Source: Adineta ricciae (lineage: Eukaryota > Rotifera > Eurotatoria > Adinetida > Adinetidae). Taken from it: 64,000 nt of DNA. The notes below the pieces were generated by a model. The model was not told where the DNA came from, did not search any database, and saw only the letters and a list, made by a program, of their open reading frames with translations. Below are positions 44,114 to 54,235 of this stretch, piece after piece. The DNA is taken from the NCBI GenBank assembly GCA_905250025.1, contig CAJNOJ010000070.1, positions 25,186 through 89,185 of the forward strand, written 5' to 3'. Every line of letters begins with the position of its first letter. Positions within the stretch are counted from its first letter, which is position 1. The position numbers and the translations under genes are program-made.

Positions 44114-45631
44114 CTAATGGATGATCCATTGTTGTCGCTCGTCTCTCGTGGAATTCATAATTACAATATTAGATGTTTGATCGACAGCTAACACGCGTTG
44201 CCATGCATTGCGTGGTCCAATACGATATGTCGCATTTCCTTGACAGCTAATAACCCATTCTTGATCGAAACTACCGATCCATTCATAAATTCGAACAGTG
44301 CCAGTCGATGCTGTCACATTATAAGCATTGAGAGCACTACTATTGACACTCTGTGGAGAAAAGCGATAAGTACCATCACCAAGCCACATAAGATTCCATT
44401 GTTGGTTGGTTTGATTACAAGCACCGGTATAAAGTTGCACTGCACTTCTTGTACTATTCTCGGCAATGCCAAGACATGTGCTCGGCTGTGATTTGGGTGA
44501 AAGACGATAGATCCCATTTAGAAGAACGCGAGCTAGATCATCTTGCATTTGCCAATAAGCTGGCTTAGGTTGATAGTTAGCATCCAATGGCAAAGCTTCA
44601 CCTTGGGTATAATTATTCGCTGCTGGAATCCAACTATATCGATCTGTGAAACCCCATGTAAGTAATGCTGGAGTTCGTGGAGCGAAATAAAGGACATAGT
44701 CCAAAATCGAACGGTAGGCGAGACCTTGTTTTTGAATGTCATTCGGATCAACTGGATGACTATCAACCATTGGAATCGATATATCGAGTTCTGTCACCAT
44801 TAAATCGAGATTCCGATCAATAAATCGTTGAGCTGTTTGGTAATGTGCATCTCCTGGCGTGACAGTTTCGGAAACCTTTATATGCCATTGTATCCCAACA
44901 CCATGAATAGGAACGTTTTCTGACTTTAACCAATCGATGAGATCAAACACTCGATCAGCTTTAAATCCTCCTTGTTGAATTCCGAAATCATTATAGTAAA
45001 GTTTAGCATCTGGATCAGCTTCATGAGCGAATATGTACGCATATTTAACGTAATCTATACCTAATTTTCGATACCAAAACGAATTCGCTATATAAAATGG
45101 ACGAGTATTATTATAATTGGAAATGAGCTCATTAATTACATCCCACCATTGAATTTTTCCTCGATATCGGCCAACTACTGTATGAATATAACTACGTAAT
45201 AGAGTTTTAGCTTTTTCTGGCGTTATGGACGCTTCCCTATCTAATAACCAACGTGGAATTCTCATGTCGTACGCCCAGACTAATGTATGTCCACGCAACT
45301 GCATGCCATTCTGTTGCACCCATCCTGTCGTGTTCGGTGTGGCTCCCAGAAGCCAATCAGCGTCCGAGAAATTATAGACATTTTCGTCCAGCCAGATATG
45401 TTCAGGTTTTAACTCATATCCGGGTACAATCAGTTGATAGTTTTTCACAACATTAGAATTATATCGTCCTTGATCAATATTAGGCTGTAGATACTTGACC
45501 ACGACTGCTGCTCCTAATAACAAACCACGTAGAGATGCGGATACTTTCAAACCAATTGGATTTTGTGCTTGAATGGTCACATACTTTGTGAAACAAAAGA
45601 CTAATAAAAACAATAGAACCGCGCTTTTCAT
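44114..45631 (-). CDS. secreted GH10 endo-1,4-beta-xylanase with ricin-B-like C-terminal domain, 505 aa
   Basis: Intronless, ATG at 45631, signal peptide MKSAVLLFLLVFCFTKYVTIQA. The GH10 barrel occupies about residues 30-365: RGHTLVWAYDMRIPRWL on strand 3, acid/base Glu in WWDVINEL (E168), YYNDFGI, GVGIQWH, nucleophile Glu in VTELDI (E281) and TWGFTDRYSW. Both catalytic residues are intact, so the enzyme should be active on xylan. The last 130 residues are a ricin-B/CBM13-like trefoil, with QQWNLMWLGDGTYR and repeated Q-x-W (QEWVI, QQWII), likely a sugar-binding module. Xylanase is typical of bacteria and fungi, and plant-cell-wall hydrolases in bdelloids are known foreign genes. Expected role: digestion of algal or plant detritus. 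Confidence 0.93.
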   Translation of the reverse strand: MKSAVLLFLLVFCFTKYVTIQAQNPIGLKVSASLRGLLLGAAVVVKYLQPNIDQGRYNSNVVKNYQLIVPGYELKPEHIWLDENVYNFSDADWLLGATPNTTGWVQQNGMQLRGHTLVWAYDMRIPRWLLDREASITPEKAKTLLRSYIHTVVGRYRGKIQWWDVINELISNYNNTRPFYIANSFWYRKLGIDYVKYAYIFAHEADPDAKLYYNDFGIQQGGFKADRVFDLIDWLKSENVPIHGVGIQWHIKVSETVTPGDAHYQTAQRFIDRNLDLMVTELDISIPMVDSHPVDPNDIQKQGLAYRSILDYVLYFAPRTPALLTWGFTDRYSWIPAANNYTQGEALPLDANYQPKPAYWQMQDDLARVLLNGIYRLSPKSQPSTCLGIAENSTRSAVQLYTGACNQTNQQWNLMWLGDGTYRFSPQSVNSSALNAYNVTASTGTVRIYEWIGSFDQEWVISCQGNATYRIGPRNAWQRVLAVDQTSNIVIMNSTRDERQQWIIH

Positions 45632-46186
45632 CTCGTATGATCAATGTGAAAACGATGGTAGAAGTGCGAAAATGCAATTCGTACCTAGCATATATCAAGC
45701 ACGATAAGAGAAGATAAATATTTTGTGAAATTTTCATTATAGAACTAAAAGTAGTACATGGAATGTAATTCACCTCTTAATAGAATTTTTCAATTCGAAT
45801 GTGTGAGAGGTGAGTCATCGTATGTAGAAAGATACGCGTGTTGATATGTTATCGTTTTAAAAGAGATAAACATGTAGATAGTATTCATGAGCAAAACGGT
45901 GCAACAACTGGAAAATGTGAAGATTTCTATACTTTGATGTGACGTCGTTTTGAAAGGTTGCGAACATGATGAGCAAAGAACTCATTTGAAGAGAATAAAG
46001 TAAACGGACGCGTAGATGAACTTCCAAGACACGGAGTTACTTTCAAAGGAAGAGACGAAGAGAAAAAAGAACGTCGGATGATTACAAAGATCTTTGTAAT
46101 ACACGACGCGTCTTCGTAACACGTTGTTTTTCTTCTATAGACAAAAGAAAGAGAGAAGTATTTGGACTATTTTTTATTAAAATAGA
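45632..46186. other. divergent intergenic between xylanase and C2 gene
   Basis: 555 bp that should hold both promoters. No TATA box or known site stands out. A TGACGTCG at about 45939 resembles a CRE half but is not convincing. Confidence 0.4.
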
Positions 46187-47468
46187 ATGTCCTATTCAAT
46201 CTTATCTGGTATTGGACAAACATTGATTCATCCATCAACAACTAAGAAGAAACTGGAAAATGTCACTAGTTGTGACTTTCTGATCAAATTTCATGCTGCT
46301 CATGTAATTCTTCTCATTTGTTCGTGTATATGAAATCTGATAGTTTCCTTCTCTTTAGGGTCTACCGAAGATGGATGTTGTTGGCACTGCTGATCCGTAT
46401 TTTCGTGCTAAAATCGATGACGGACAAGCGGAGTTCAGCTCTTCATGTATCGTCAATACCTTAAATCCTGTCTGGAATGAAGAATGGATCGTGAGAAATG
46501 TTCCATTTGCAGCAAATCTCTGCGTTACTGTTTATGACAAAGATGATGACACTGTTCATGATGATTACATTGGAAAATTCCAAATCGATATTGTACCTGT
46601 TGACGAAGTATTCGTGCCGATTATTGGACCTTCGAAAACTACGCGAGGAGTATTTCGATTAAGTATAGAATTGCTTCCATCCGTCGAAGTTCGTCCTTAT
46701 ACATTCGATGGGCCCGTTCGTTTTTCGCGTCATAATTCATTGGCAGTTGGCCGACTGGCGAAAGTGAATGATGAAAGACTCTATTCAACCTGGGAAATCT
46801 ACTTGAAACGTATTGACGTTTATTTTGATCGAAATAAGAAACAAAAATGGAATTCATCATATCAAGCAGCCAAATCAATATTTGAAGGTCCTATGGCTCA
46901 CGCAATTCAATCAGTTATCAAACAAGCGCATCGAGTTCTATATGCTAAACATACAACGAATGAATTTGGTGTTATCAGTTCGAATGCCGACTTCTGGCAT
47001 TTGCTAATCGATGGAAACACAAATTTAATTAAACCATGTGTTTATACGTATATTATTGAAGATCACACTTGGCGTTTTAGCGAAACCGGTGCTTCGTTCT
47101 TCGTTGACTTTGCCTCAAAACATGCTTTGCATGCCAACTGTGCTCAAACAGTTCATTATGCCGGTGAATTTCATCCCAGACCAAAATGCGGTTGGAGCCA
47201 ATATGATTGCAATGAAGTTCTTGATTTAAATCAATGGGAATTAGTGATTGATAATGGTTCAGGAACATATGCACCTGACCTAGGACTTCTGAATCAGTTA
47301 CAAGAACTATTAGTATTCAATTTTCCGGAATTACATGTTATTACGTACGATTTCAAGGATCCCGAGTTGAAATCAAGTATCGAAGCATGCCGAGAATTTG
47401 CTAAAAGCCCAAAGTCACGATCGATTCGAACCCTTCAGTATTTGATACAATCACCGTTAGTGAAATAA
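46187..47468 (+). CDS. C2-domain protein with a conserved 250-residue C-terminal region of unknown function, 408 aa
   Basis: Two exons: 46187-46303 and 46359-47468, 55-bp intron; 409 codons. The intron splits the C2 domain, which spans about residues 30-155: CDFLIKFHAAHGLPKMD, then TADPYFRAKI, LNPVWNEEWIV and YDKDDDTVHDDYIGKF. The Asp residues in PKMDVVGTADPY and YDKDDDTVHDD are in the right places for Ca2+ binding, so it is probably a Ca2+-dependent membrane-binding domain. The rest (about 160-408) contains WHLLIDGN, FVDFASKHALHANC and ITYDFKDPEL, without a family I can name; similar two-part proteins occur in fungi to my knowledge, but that is from memory. No signal peptide, so cytosolic. 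Confidence 0.8.
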
Positions 47469-47640
47469 AAAACCGATATGAAATTGAGGTGAAGTCTGTG
47501 TCATGAAAATCTTCTTGTTTTTCTTCAAGAGATGATCATATTTCAAAGAAAAAAAGAGCAGTCTTTGACATATATCGACTCGTTTATTACAGGATACTCT
47601 CGTGAAAAACATAGCAACATGCAAGAAATAGATCCGTGGA

Positions 47641-48687
47641 TTAAAGTACTGAACTGATTGTACGTCTACGAACAAGCATGAGAAATTGCTGTTGAAGACT
47701 CTTCCGAAATAACCGGCTTGTCAAAGTATTTACATAGAAAGTTTTACAATAATTCATATAATAGAACCATCGAGCAATGAAAGTGAATATGATGTACAGA
47801 GCATACTGATATAAATCTTTCGGTGGTTGATTAAAGTAGCCGTAGAGATAAATGGCCATATACGGGACATTTAGAAATATGGTGACTGTCACTTGCATTA
47901 ACAGCATGGTCAACATATGGAAATTATTTCGAGTAGGAACTAATCGGACTTGATTTGTCGATGGTATTGGGTCGACGGTTGTTCGATTACTGCGTGTTGT
48001 TTGTTGCGCAGCAACTCGTCCTCGACTTCGTTTCATATTGTAACATATCAACAAGCCAAATGTACATAGAAAAAACGGAACAACAGCTCCGTTATATAGG
48101 GCAAAGAAGAATCCATCGATGACAAGGTAGACTGTCGGAGAGCCAACAGTAACTTGACATGCAGTATTATTTGTTATCGAATTAAACACATAATCGTAAC
48201 CGATGGGAATGTGTAACTCAAATAACACCCAAAGAATAAAAACGACTCGCACGACATTTCGACTGACTTTCAATTGACTGCATTTTCGAAGCGTCGAATT
48301 CAACGAGCTTGCACAAAATCGGTCGACAGATGCAAGTGTTAAGTATGTTGATGATAGACATGGTAAAATCGAAAGAAGAAAATTTCCAAATTTACACCAA
48401 ATTCGTGTTTTGTAAATCAATGGTGACAACGATAAGTTAAATCTTGTTAAGATTTCCAACAGAAGAAATACATTCATAATCCAAAAGTCAATGATCGCAG
48501 TTGACAAAAAATAAATTGAACAAGAATTCGTTCGAATCTGTCGTTGAACAAACGTTATCATGTTCAATATGGCTCCTATCATACCGATGATGTACAGCGC
48601 AACTAACATCGAATTGTCCATTGCTAAGATAACGGTTACTAGACGGACAATGTCAATAGATGGCGAGACTACAGTTGCGTTCGACAT
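47641..48687 (-). CDS. 7TM receptor, copy 1 of a tandem array, 348 aa
   Basis: Intronless, ATG at 48687. Seven hydrophobic segments; N-terminus with an N-glycosylation site (MSNATVV). TM3 ends in LTLASVDRFCASS, a DRF variant of DRY. The third loop has RSRGRVAAQQTTRSNRTT. TM7 ends in YYMNYCKTFYVNTLTS and LFRKSLQQQF, replacing NPxxY. It is paralogous to the genes at 49.1 and 50.4 kb: same start MSN, same LNMITFxQ after TM1, same IGYDY/IAYDY block. It is the most divergent of the three. Ligand unknown. Confidence 0.85.
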   Translation of the reverse strand: MSNATVVSPSIDIVRLVTVILAMDNSMLVALYIIGMIGAILNMITFVQRQIRTNSCSIYFLSTAIIDFWIMNVFLLLEILTRFNLSLSPLIYKTRIWCKFGNFLLSILPCLSSTYLTLASVDRFCASSLNSTLRKCSQLKVSRNVVRVVFILWVLFELHIPIGYDYVFNSITNNTACQVTVGSPTVYLVIDGFFFALYNGAVVPFFLCTFGLLICYNMKRSRGRVAAQQTTRSNRTTVDPIPSTNQVRLVPTRNNFHMLTMLLMQVTVTIFLNVPYMAIYLYGYFNQPPKDLYQYALYIIFTFIARWFYYMNYCKTFYVNTLTSRLFRKSLQQQFLMLVRRRTISSVL

Positions 48688-49073
48688 GTTGTTTTTGAGA
48701 CGTATGTGCCTTTGAGGTAGATTGGTTCAAAGATAAATGAAGCGAGAACGGGACGATTTCACAGTTAATTAAAGAAGAAAGATGAAAACTTCAAGTATCA
48801 TCTATCATGGAGAAAAGAAGAATTAGAGGAGTAAAAATAGAGATATTAATAAATGATTAGCTTTACGCTTTGACTAAATATGACGTCAAGAGAGAAGCCT
48901 GATTATGGTCCACATTTTATATTTAGATTCGGGATCCCGTTTTCATTTATTCCAAATCTAATTAAAAGAGTACTTTTACAAAACAACAACAACAACAACA
49001 GTATGACATACTAAATACTGAAGATTCGAATTACAAATCCGTTTTGAACGAAAAAAGATCTATTGAATAACCT
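48688..49073. other. intergenic in receptor array
   Basis: 386 bp containing an (AAC)n run at about 48980-49000. No other element. Confidence 0.5.
48980..49000. repeat. (AAC)n microsatellite
   Basis: About six AAC units between two tandem receptor genes. Confidence 0.75.
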
Positions 49074-50123
49074 TTAGTTTGTATGTGTATTTGTTGAAAA
49101 GATTGATCTTGGTATAAGTGGAACAGAACAGTGAAGAAGGAAACTAACGCACTGGTTTCGAAGGCTGTTTCGAAATAACACACTTGTAAGCGTATTTCCA
49201 TAGAAATTCTTACAAAAATTTCCGTAAAAAAGCCATCGAGCGAAAAAGCTGAAGATAATATAGAGCAGCAATGATAAAGAGTCACCAGGTATCTTCCGAT
49301 AGAAACTCAATAAGTAAAGAACAATATATGGCATGTAGAATACGACGGTCAGTGATACTTGCACTAATAACATTTTGATCATGTGAGTGTTCTGTCGATT
49401 AGCAACGGCAGTGGTCCTCGACTGATTTTCACCATCTACTTGGGCAGTAACTCGTCGCCGACTCATTCGAACATTATGAATGATCAGTATGCCAAAAACT
49501 GACAACATAAATGGAACAATGGCGCCATTGAATAACGAAAAGAAATATCCATCGATAACGATGAAAGCTGTTGCTGAACTTGTTAGTACTGTACATTGTT
49601 TCGCATTGGTGATGGGGTTCAGAATATAATCATACGCAATAGGCACATGTAAACCAAACAGTGCCCATATCATAAATATGCTGATTACAATGATTCGACA
49701 TGTCTTTAGATTGCTATATTTTCTGAGTGTTTGATTCAATGAACTGGCACAGAAACGATCAAACGATGCTAGGACACTATAACTTGATGTTAAACATGGA
49801 AGTACAAATGTGAGATAGTTTCCAAATTTGCACCAAACTCTGGTTGAGTAGATCAATGTAAAAAGTTCCGGCTTGAATCTTGTCAGAATCTCCATTAAAA
49901 GAAACACTTGCAAGATGCCGCAATCGACAATCGATGTTGATAAGAAGTAAGTTGCGCATGGATTGGAACGAAGTTGTTTCTGAAGAAATGTTATCATATT
50001 CAAAACAGCTCCTGCTACACCAGTTATATAAAGCATAACAATCATGTACGAATCCATAATCAAAAGAATTGTCGACGCACTAGCGATCGACGATTTTTCT
50101 TCAATGGATGTTGTGTTCGACAT
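49074..50123 (-). CDS. 7TM receptor, copy 2 of a tandem array, 349 aa
   Basis: Intronless, ATG at 50123. Same plan as copies 1 and 3: MSNTTS, LNMITFLQKQLR after TM1, YSVLASFDRFCASS at the end of TM3 (FDRF here), HVPIAYDYILNPITN, RVTAQVDGENQS in the third loop and FYGNTLTSVLFRNSLR after TM7. It shares long identical DNA blocks with copy 3, including a 40-base identical stretch in TM5 (49517-49556 against 50868-50907), which suggests recent duplication or gene conversion. The C-terminal tail is longer and less basic than in copy 1. Confidence 0.85.
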   Translation of the reverse strand: MSNTTSIEEKSSIASASTILLIMDSYMIVMLYITGVAGAVLNMITFLQKQLRSNPCATYFLSTSIVDCGILQVFLLMEILTRFKPELFTLIYSTRVWCKFGNYLTFVLPCLTSSYSVLASFDRFCASSLNQTLRKYSNLKTCRIIVISIFMIWALFGLHVPIAYDYILNPITNAKQCTVLTSSATAFIVIDGYFFSLFNGAIVPFMLSVFGILIIHNVRMSRRRVTAQVDGENQSRTTAVANRQNTHMIKMLLVQVSLTVVFYMPYIVLYLLSFYRKIPGDSLSLLLYIIFSFFARWLFYGNFCKNFYGNTLTSVLFRNSLRNQCVSFLLHCSVPLIPRSIFSTNTHTN

Positions 50124-50430
50124 TGCTAAGGTATAATCAGATGTTTCTTTAATGTAATCTTTGGAACAAGTTCAAACAACTTCGCGCACTTTGTTTTATA
50201 TAAGGACAGCTGGATTATTACTGAAGGAAGATGATGATGATCACAGAATTAAATATCATATGACTCCCGCATTAACGCATTTGCACGCATAGGACGAAAG
50301 AACACAAGTGCGACGCTTATCTACTAAGGAAAAGTAGAATTCGTGATTGATATTTTTCTGTATTATCAACGGCGTAATTAAATCTCTTGAACAAGACAAC
50401 AGAAGAAGTTGTCATTTGAGTTTTATTTAT
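50124..50430. other. intergenic in receptor array
   Basis: 307 bp between copies 2 and 3. Nothing recognised. Confidence 0.5.
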
Positions 50431-51459
50431 TCAATTATTTCTCGAAAATTGAACACCAACTCTAGTGAAAATCGGCAATTCATAGCGAAAAAAAACATGA
50501 AACTGTTTCCAAAGACTATTGCGAAATAATGTACTCGTCAGCGTATTCACATAGAAATTCTTACAATAATTCATATAATAAAACCATCTTCCAATATAAC
50601 TAAAAACAATCAGCAAAAACAAAGCCAACGGATCAACAGGAATTGACTGGTAAAAACCTAAGAGATAAATGACCACATATGGTATATTCAGGATAACTGT
50701 TAACAACACTTGAGCTAAGAGCATTTTAATCATATGAATATGTTGTCGATTAGCAATGCTACGTCTGCTCAGTTGAATGTCATTCTCTGCTTGAGTAGTA
50801 ACTCGTCGCCGGCTCATTCGAACATTATAGATAATTGTCATACCGAAAACGGACAACAGGAATGGAGCAATGGCGCCATTGAATAACGAAAAGAAATATC
50901 CATCGATTACAACAAAAGCCGTCGCTGAACTTGTTTGCACTGTACATCGCGTTACATTACTAATTGGATCTCGAATATAATCATACGCAATGAGAATATG
51001 CAAACCGAAAAGTATCCATACAGCTAAGACTAATCCAATAACAATGCGGCTGACTTTTAATCGACTACATTTTCTAAGCGTTTGATTCAACGAACTCGCA
51101 CAGAAACGATCGACGGACGCCAAGATAATAAAACATGATGATAGACAAGTTAAGATAAACGTTAAATAGTTTCCTAATTTACACCAAACCCTTGTTAAAT
51201 ATATTCGATTTGACGGTATTTTATCGTACGTAATGATAATATCAAGTAGAAGTGTGATATTCATTAGGCAAAAATCAACGATCGAACCTGACAGAAAATA
51301 ATTTGCACATGAATTGCGCCGAAGTTGCTTTTGAAGAAATGTGATAATATTTAAACTCGCTCCGCCAACACCTGTTATATAGAGTATGATGATCATATAC
51401 GAATCGATCCTCAACAGAATTGCAGCTAACCGGCTAATATCTAACGATATGTTCGACAT
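50431..51459 (-). CDS. 7TM receptor, copy 3 of a tandem array, 342 aa
   Basis: Intronless, ATG at 51459. Landmarks: MSNISLD, LNIITFLQKQLRRNSC, IILASVDRFCASSLNQTLRK, HILIAYDYIRDPISN, RVTTQAENDIQ and YYMNYCKNFYVNTLTS. The C-terminal tail ends GVQFSRNN. Together with copies 1 and 2 it forms a head-to-tail array on the minus strand with 300-390 bp gaps. All three are open, so all may be working genes. Confidence 0.85.
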   Translation of the reverse strand: MSNISLDISRLAAILLRIDSYMIIILYITGVGGASLNIITFLQKQLRRNSCANYFLSGSIVDFCLMNITLLLDIIITYDKIPSNRIYLTRVWCKLGNYLTFILTCLSSCFIILASVDRFCASSLNQTLRKCSRLKVSRIVIGLVLAVWILFGLHILIAYDYIRDPISNVTRCTVQTSSATAFVVIDGYFFSLFNGAIAPFLLSVFGMTIIYNVRMSRRRVTTQAENDIQLSRRSIANRQHIHMIKMLLAQVLLTVILNIPYVVIYLLGFYQSIPVDPLALFLLIVFSYIGRWFYYMNYCKNFYVNTLTSTLFRNSLWKQFHVFFRYELPIFTRVGVQFSRNN

Positions 51460-51802
51460 ATTTGTCAGTTGTAGAACAAAAGAAAAGTCTGCGTTCGATG
51501 TGTGAAGTTAAAAAAACGTACGTAGAAATCAGGATAAATAATTCATATGAGGAACGAGAAGGAGGAAAGCCGTTGATTAATTATCAACATAGTATCATAT
51601 ACATAGTTTCGGTTGTCTGAAATCTGATAATTCAAAACCGTTCCTTACTCTAAGAAGAAAACGAATAACACTCACATAACCACGTGTCAGTTTCATATCT
51701 AATGAAAGCAAATAATCAGTTAAGAAAATGTCAATTTTATTGAGTACAAAAAATAGTGTGTTATCCGAATATTTATGAATAAAAATTATCATTCAACAAC
51801 GA
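51460..51802. other. intergenic between receptor array and ART/TPR gene
   Basis: Short frames only (51595-51792 minus is a shadow-like frame). Nothing recognised. Confidence 0.45.
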
Positions 51803-54235
51803 TCATCTTCTTTCAAATTCACAAGCAAGTGTATACGAGTTGAATGAGGCGTTCGTTTCTCCTCTTCGTTCAAATATACGACCTATACTTCTATGAGTTC
51901 TAGCTAAACTTGCCCTATCACGCATCGGAGAATGTTCTAAATATTTCAACGATTCTTGATAAAATATTAATGCATTCGAATCGTCTTTGATCATTTCGTA
52001 TAAATAAGCAATTCGTTGACAAATTTTGGCCAATTCAATGTAATCCACCGAGTCACTGCTCTTTAAGATATTATATGCATACTGGCATTGTTGAAGCGCT
52101 TCGAGATATCGAAATATCATTTCCAATGCTCGACTAACATTGACTAAACTAATTGCTATTTTAGCATCATCGTGAGCAACACGATGTTGTCGAATAATCG
52201 ATACTTTTCGGAAACGTTTAAATGCTATTTCATATCTTTCCATCTGGTATAACATTTCACCAATATCTTCATAGATATCAGCCAAATATGCATAGCTGAC
52301 CAGTTGAGACTTTTTATAAATATTCAACACACGTTCGTAGAATCCTAATGCTATGGAACATTGATTCAGATTTCTATATGCATTCGCTAGATAAGTATAA
52401 GTTAATTGTAAATTAGAATGATTGCGAGGAAACAGATCTATTTGAATATTGAGTGCCATCTGATAGTATTGAATTGCTGTAGAATATTCTTGTTTGTAGT
52501 GATATATTGAGCCAATTTCATTGCAGATAGTGGCAATATGTATATGATAACACTTGGAGGAATTTTGATAGATTTGTAGAGCTTCTTTGAAGTGGCTGAG
52601 TGCGTCTTCGAAAAGGTTTTTGTTCTTTTTTATTACACCTTGTAAATGACAACGATAGCCATGTTTATCAAGATCGGTGTCTGAAGAGTTTTGAAATAAG
52701 ATTTCGAGAAGTTCTTCATTTTTGTCGAAGTGGGTGATATTCAAAAGTAGTTTACTAAGTCGAACCCATTCGGTGTCTCCTTGCATTTCTCGATGAATGC
52801 AATCTGATAACATTTGTAAATCCTTATCGTTGTCGCTAGTTAGAAAAAGTTCGACTTGATGTAAATGATTGTTCAGTTTCGTGATTTTTCCAATACGAAA
52901 AACGGAATGCATAGAAAATAATGTTTCTTCTTCGTCGTCTAAATAATAACCTTCATCTCCTAAATCGGCTAGTCGAGTGGATGTAGGAACAGCTGGATCT
53001 ACAATTATCTTGAATACAACTCCTGTTAAATTCGAGTCTTCATGAGAAGATTCCGCATATATGGTTGCCACACTTTCATTGCGTGTTGTTGATAAGAATG
53101 TGTTGAAGAAAAGCAAACCACCTTCCATTTCTCTCAACTGTTCGAAAGTATCATGCAGTAGACCCTGCCCTCTGTAGCAAATGAGTACATCGGCTAATGA
53201 CTTATGCAATTGTTCGATTTTTCGATGGAGATCTTGAATGAAGAAGCCAATCTTGATGAGAACATGAAAATTTTGCGATCGAACTGCTTGATTAAGTAAT
53301 CTAGACATAAAACAATCCCGTGTGTACCACCAAATTGACGAATGTTTATCATAATCGTTCTCTAGTTCGTTAATGATTCCCAAAGGTATACCGAATTGTT
53401 TGGAGTTGCATTCCTCGCGACAGAAAGCAAAGAAATCTTTCCTTGATTCATCACTGAACGGTACAGTAAGCAAGATTTCTTTGAACATTCTTGTATACAT
53501 GAACGATGCATCTAAATGATTAAGATCAAAGCTGCTCTCGCTGCTATCAATGGAACCTCGACGCGTGCTTTGAATGGTAAACTTCAGCAGATCATATATC
53601 GAGTCGATATCAGCAAATGTACCTTTTACTTTATAATATCCCTTGATCCATTTTATGTCTTCTGATGTATCTGTGCATAGGATGTAGATTGAATTAAGTT
53701 TGGACACTTCATGAATTGTAGGTATGACTAAATGTGCGAAATCATTGGACACGATCAAAAATAGTGTTTGATCGATATCGCTCCGGACAAAATCGATACA
53801 GTCGGTGTGTCTCGTAAATGTTTTGATTTGACCTACAGTTCCATAAAATTGGTTCAATGAGCATCGATATTTTCTTGTCAATTTGTCAATGTTGGCATCT
53901 AACCAGATTAGTTTGACATGATGAATATTTCGAAGCAGTGATTGTTTTGAATGTGAAGCTTCATCTGATATGTACGGTTCGTCCATATCGTTGTTGAATA
54001 TATCAGCTAATGGTGTCGGATCATTTCTTGGCATTGACGATGGTTTAAAGTGAGGACTTGTCAAACAATTGTATGCTACATGAACCAATTTTGATTTGGA
54101 TGATACATCTATCGATGTGTCAACTGAATTTAGACGAGCTGTAGGTAACAGTGCAGAGGATCGAATAGATTGTGTCCTTTCATCAAAATTAGTTTGTGAT
54201 TTTGTCGATGTTGTTTCTACTGATCTGCGTTTCAT
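51803..54235 (-). CDS. NAD:arginine ADP-ribosyltransferase with N-terminal receiver-like domain and C-terminal TPRs, 810 aa
   Basis: Intronless, ATG at 54235. About residues 100-225 form an alpha/beta region with KLIWLDANIDK, FLIVSNDFAHLVIPTIHE and SIYILCTD, like a receiver or Rossmann unit that is common at the start of bdelloid multidomain proteins but has no settled function. An R-S-ExE ART follows: Arg in YRGQG (R355), Ser in FLSTTRN (S382) and ExE in DDEEETLF (E435/E437), so catalytic residues are intact for mono-ADP-ribosylation of Arg in target proteins. The last 300 residues carry six to seven TPR or kinesin-light-chain-like repeats (GSIYHYKQEYSTAIQYYQMA, ANAYRNLNQCSIALGFYERV, IGRIFERRGETNASFNSY). 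No signal peptide, so intracellular. Substrates are presumably chosen by the TPRs. Confidence 0.88.
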   Translation of the reverse strand: MKRRSVETTSTKSQTNFDERTQSIRSSALLPTARLNSVDTSIDVSSKSKLVHVAYNCLTSPHFKPSSMPRNDPTPLADIFNNDMDEPYISDEASHSKQSLLRNIHHVKLIWLDANIDKLTRKYRCSLNQFYGTVGQIKTFTRHTDCIDFVRSDIDQTLFLIVSNDFAHLVIPTIHEVSKLNSIYILCTDTSEDIKWIKGYYKVKGTFADIDSIYDLLKFTIQSTRRGSIDSSESSFDLNHLDASFMYTRMFKEILLTVPFSDESRKDFFAFCREECNSKQFGIPLGIINELENDYDKHSSIWWYTRDCFMSRLLNQAVRSQNFHVLIKIGFFIQDLHRKIEQLHKSLADVLICYRGQGLLHDTFEQLREMEGGLLFFNTFLSTTRNESVATIYAESSHEDSNLTGVVFKIIVDPAVPTSTRLADLGDEGYYLDDEEETLFSMHSVFRIGKITKLNNHLHQVELFLTSDNDKDLQMLSDCIHREMQGDTEWVRLSKLLLNITHFDKNEELLEILFQNSSDTDLDKHGYRCHLQGVIKKNKNLFEDALSHFKEALQIYQNSSKCYHIHIATICNEIGSIYHYKQEYSTAIQYYQMALNIQIDLFPRNHSNLQLTYTYLANAYRNLNQCSIALGFYERVLNIYKKSQLVSYAYLADIYEDIGEMLYQMERYEIAFKRFRKVSIIRQHRVAHDDAKIAISLVNVSRALEMIFRYLEALQQCQYAYNILKSSDSVDYIELAKICQRIAYLYEMIKDDSNALIFYQESLKYLEHSPMRDRASLARTHRSIGRIFERRGETNASFNSYTLACEFERR

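Noticed and set aside
45930-45945. CRE-like TGACGTCG between xylanase and C2 genes
   Set aside because: A single imperfect site is expected by chance; no supporting sites nearby.
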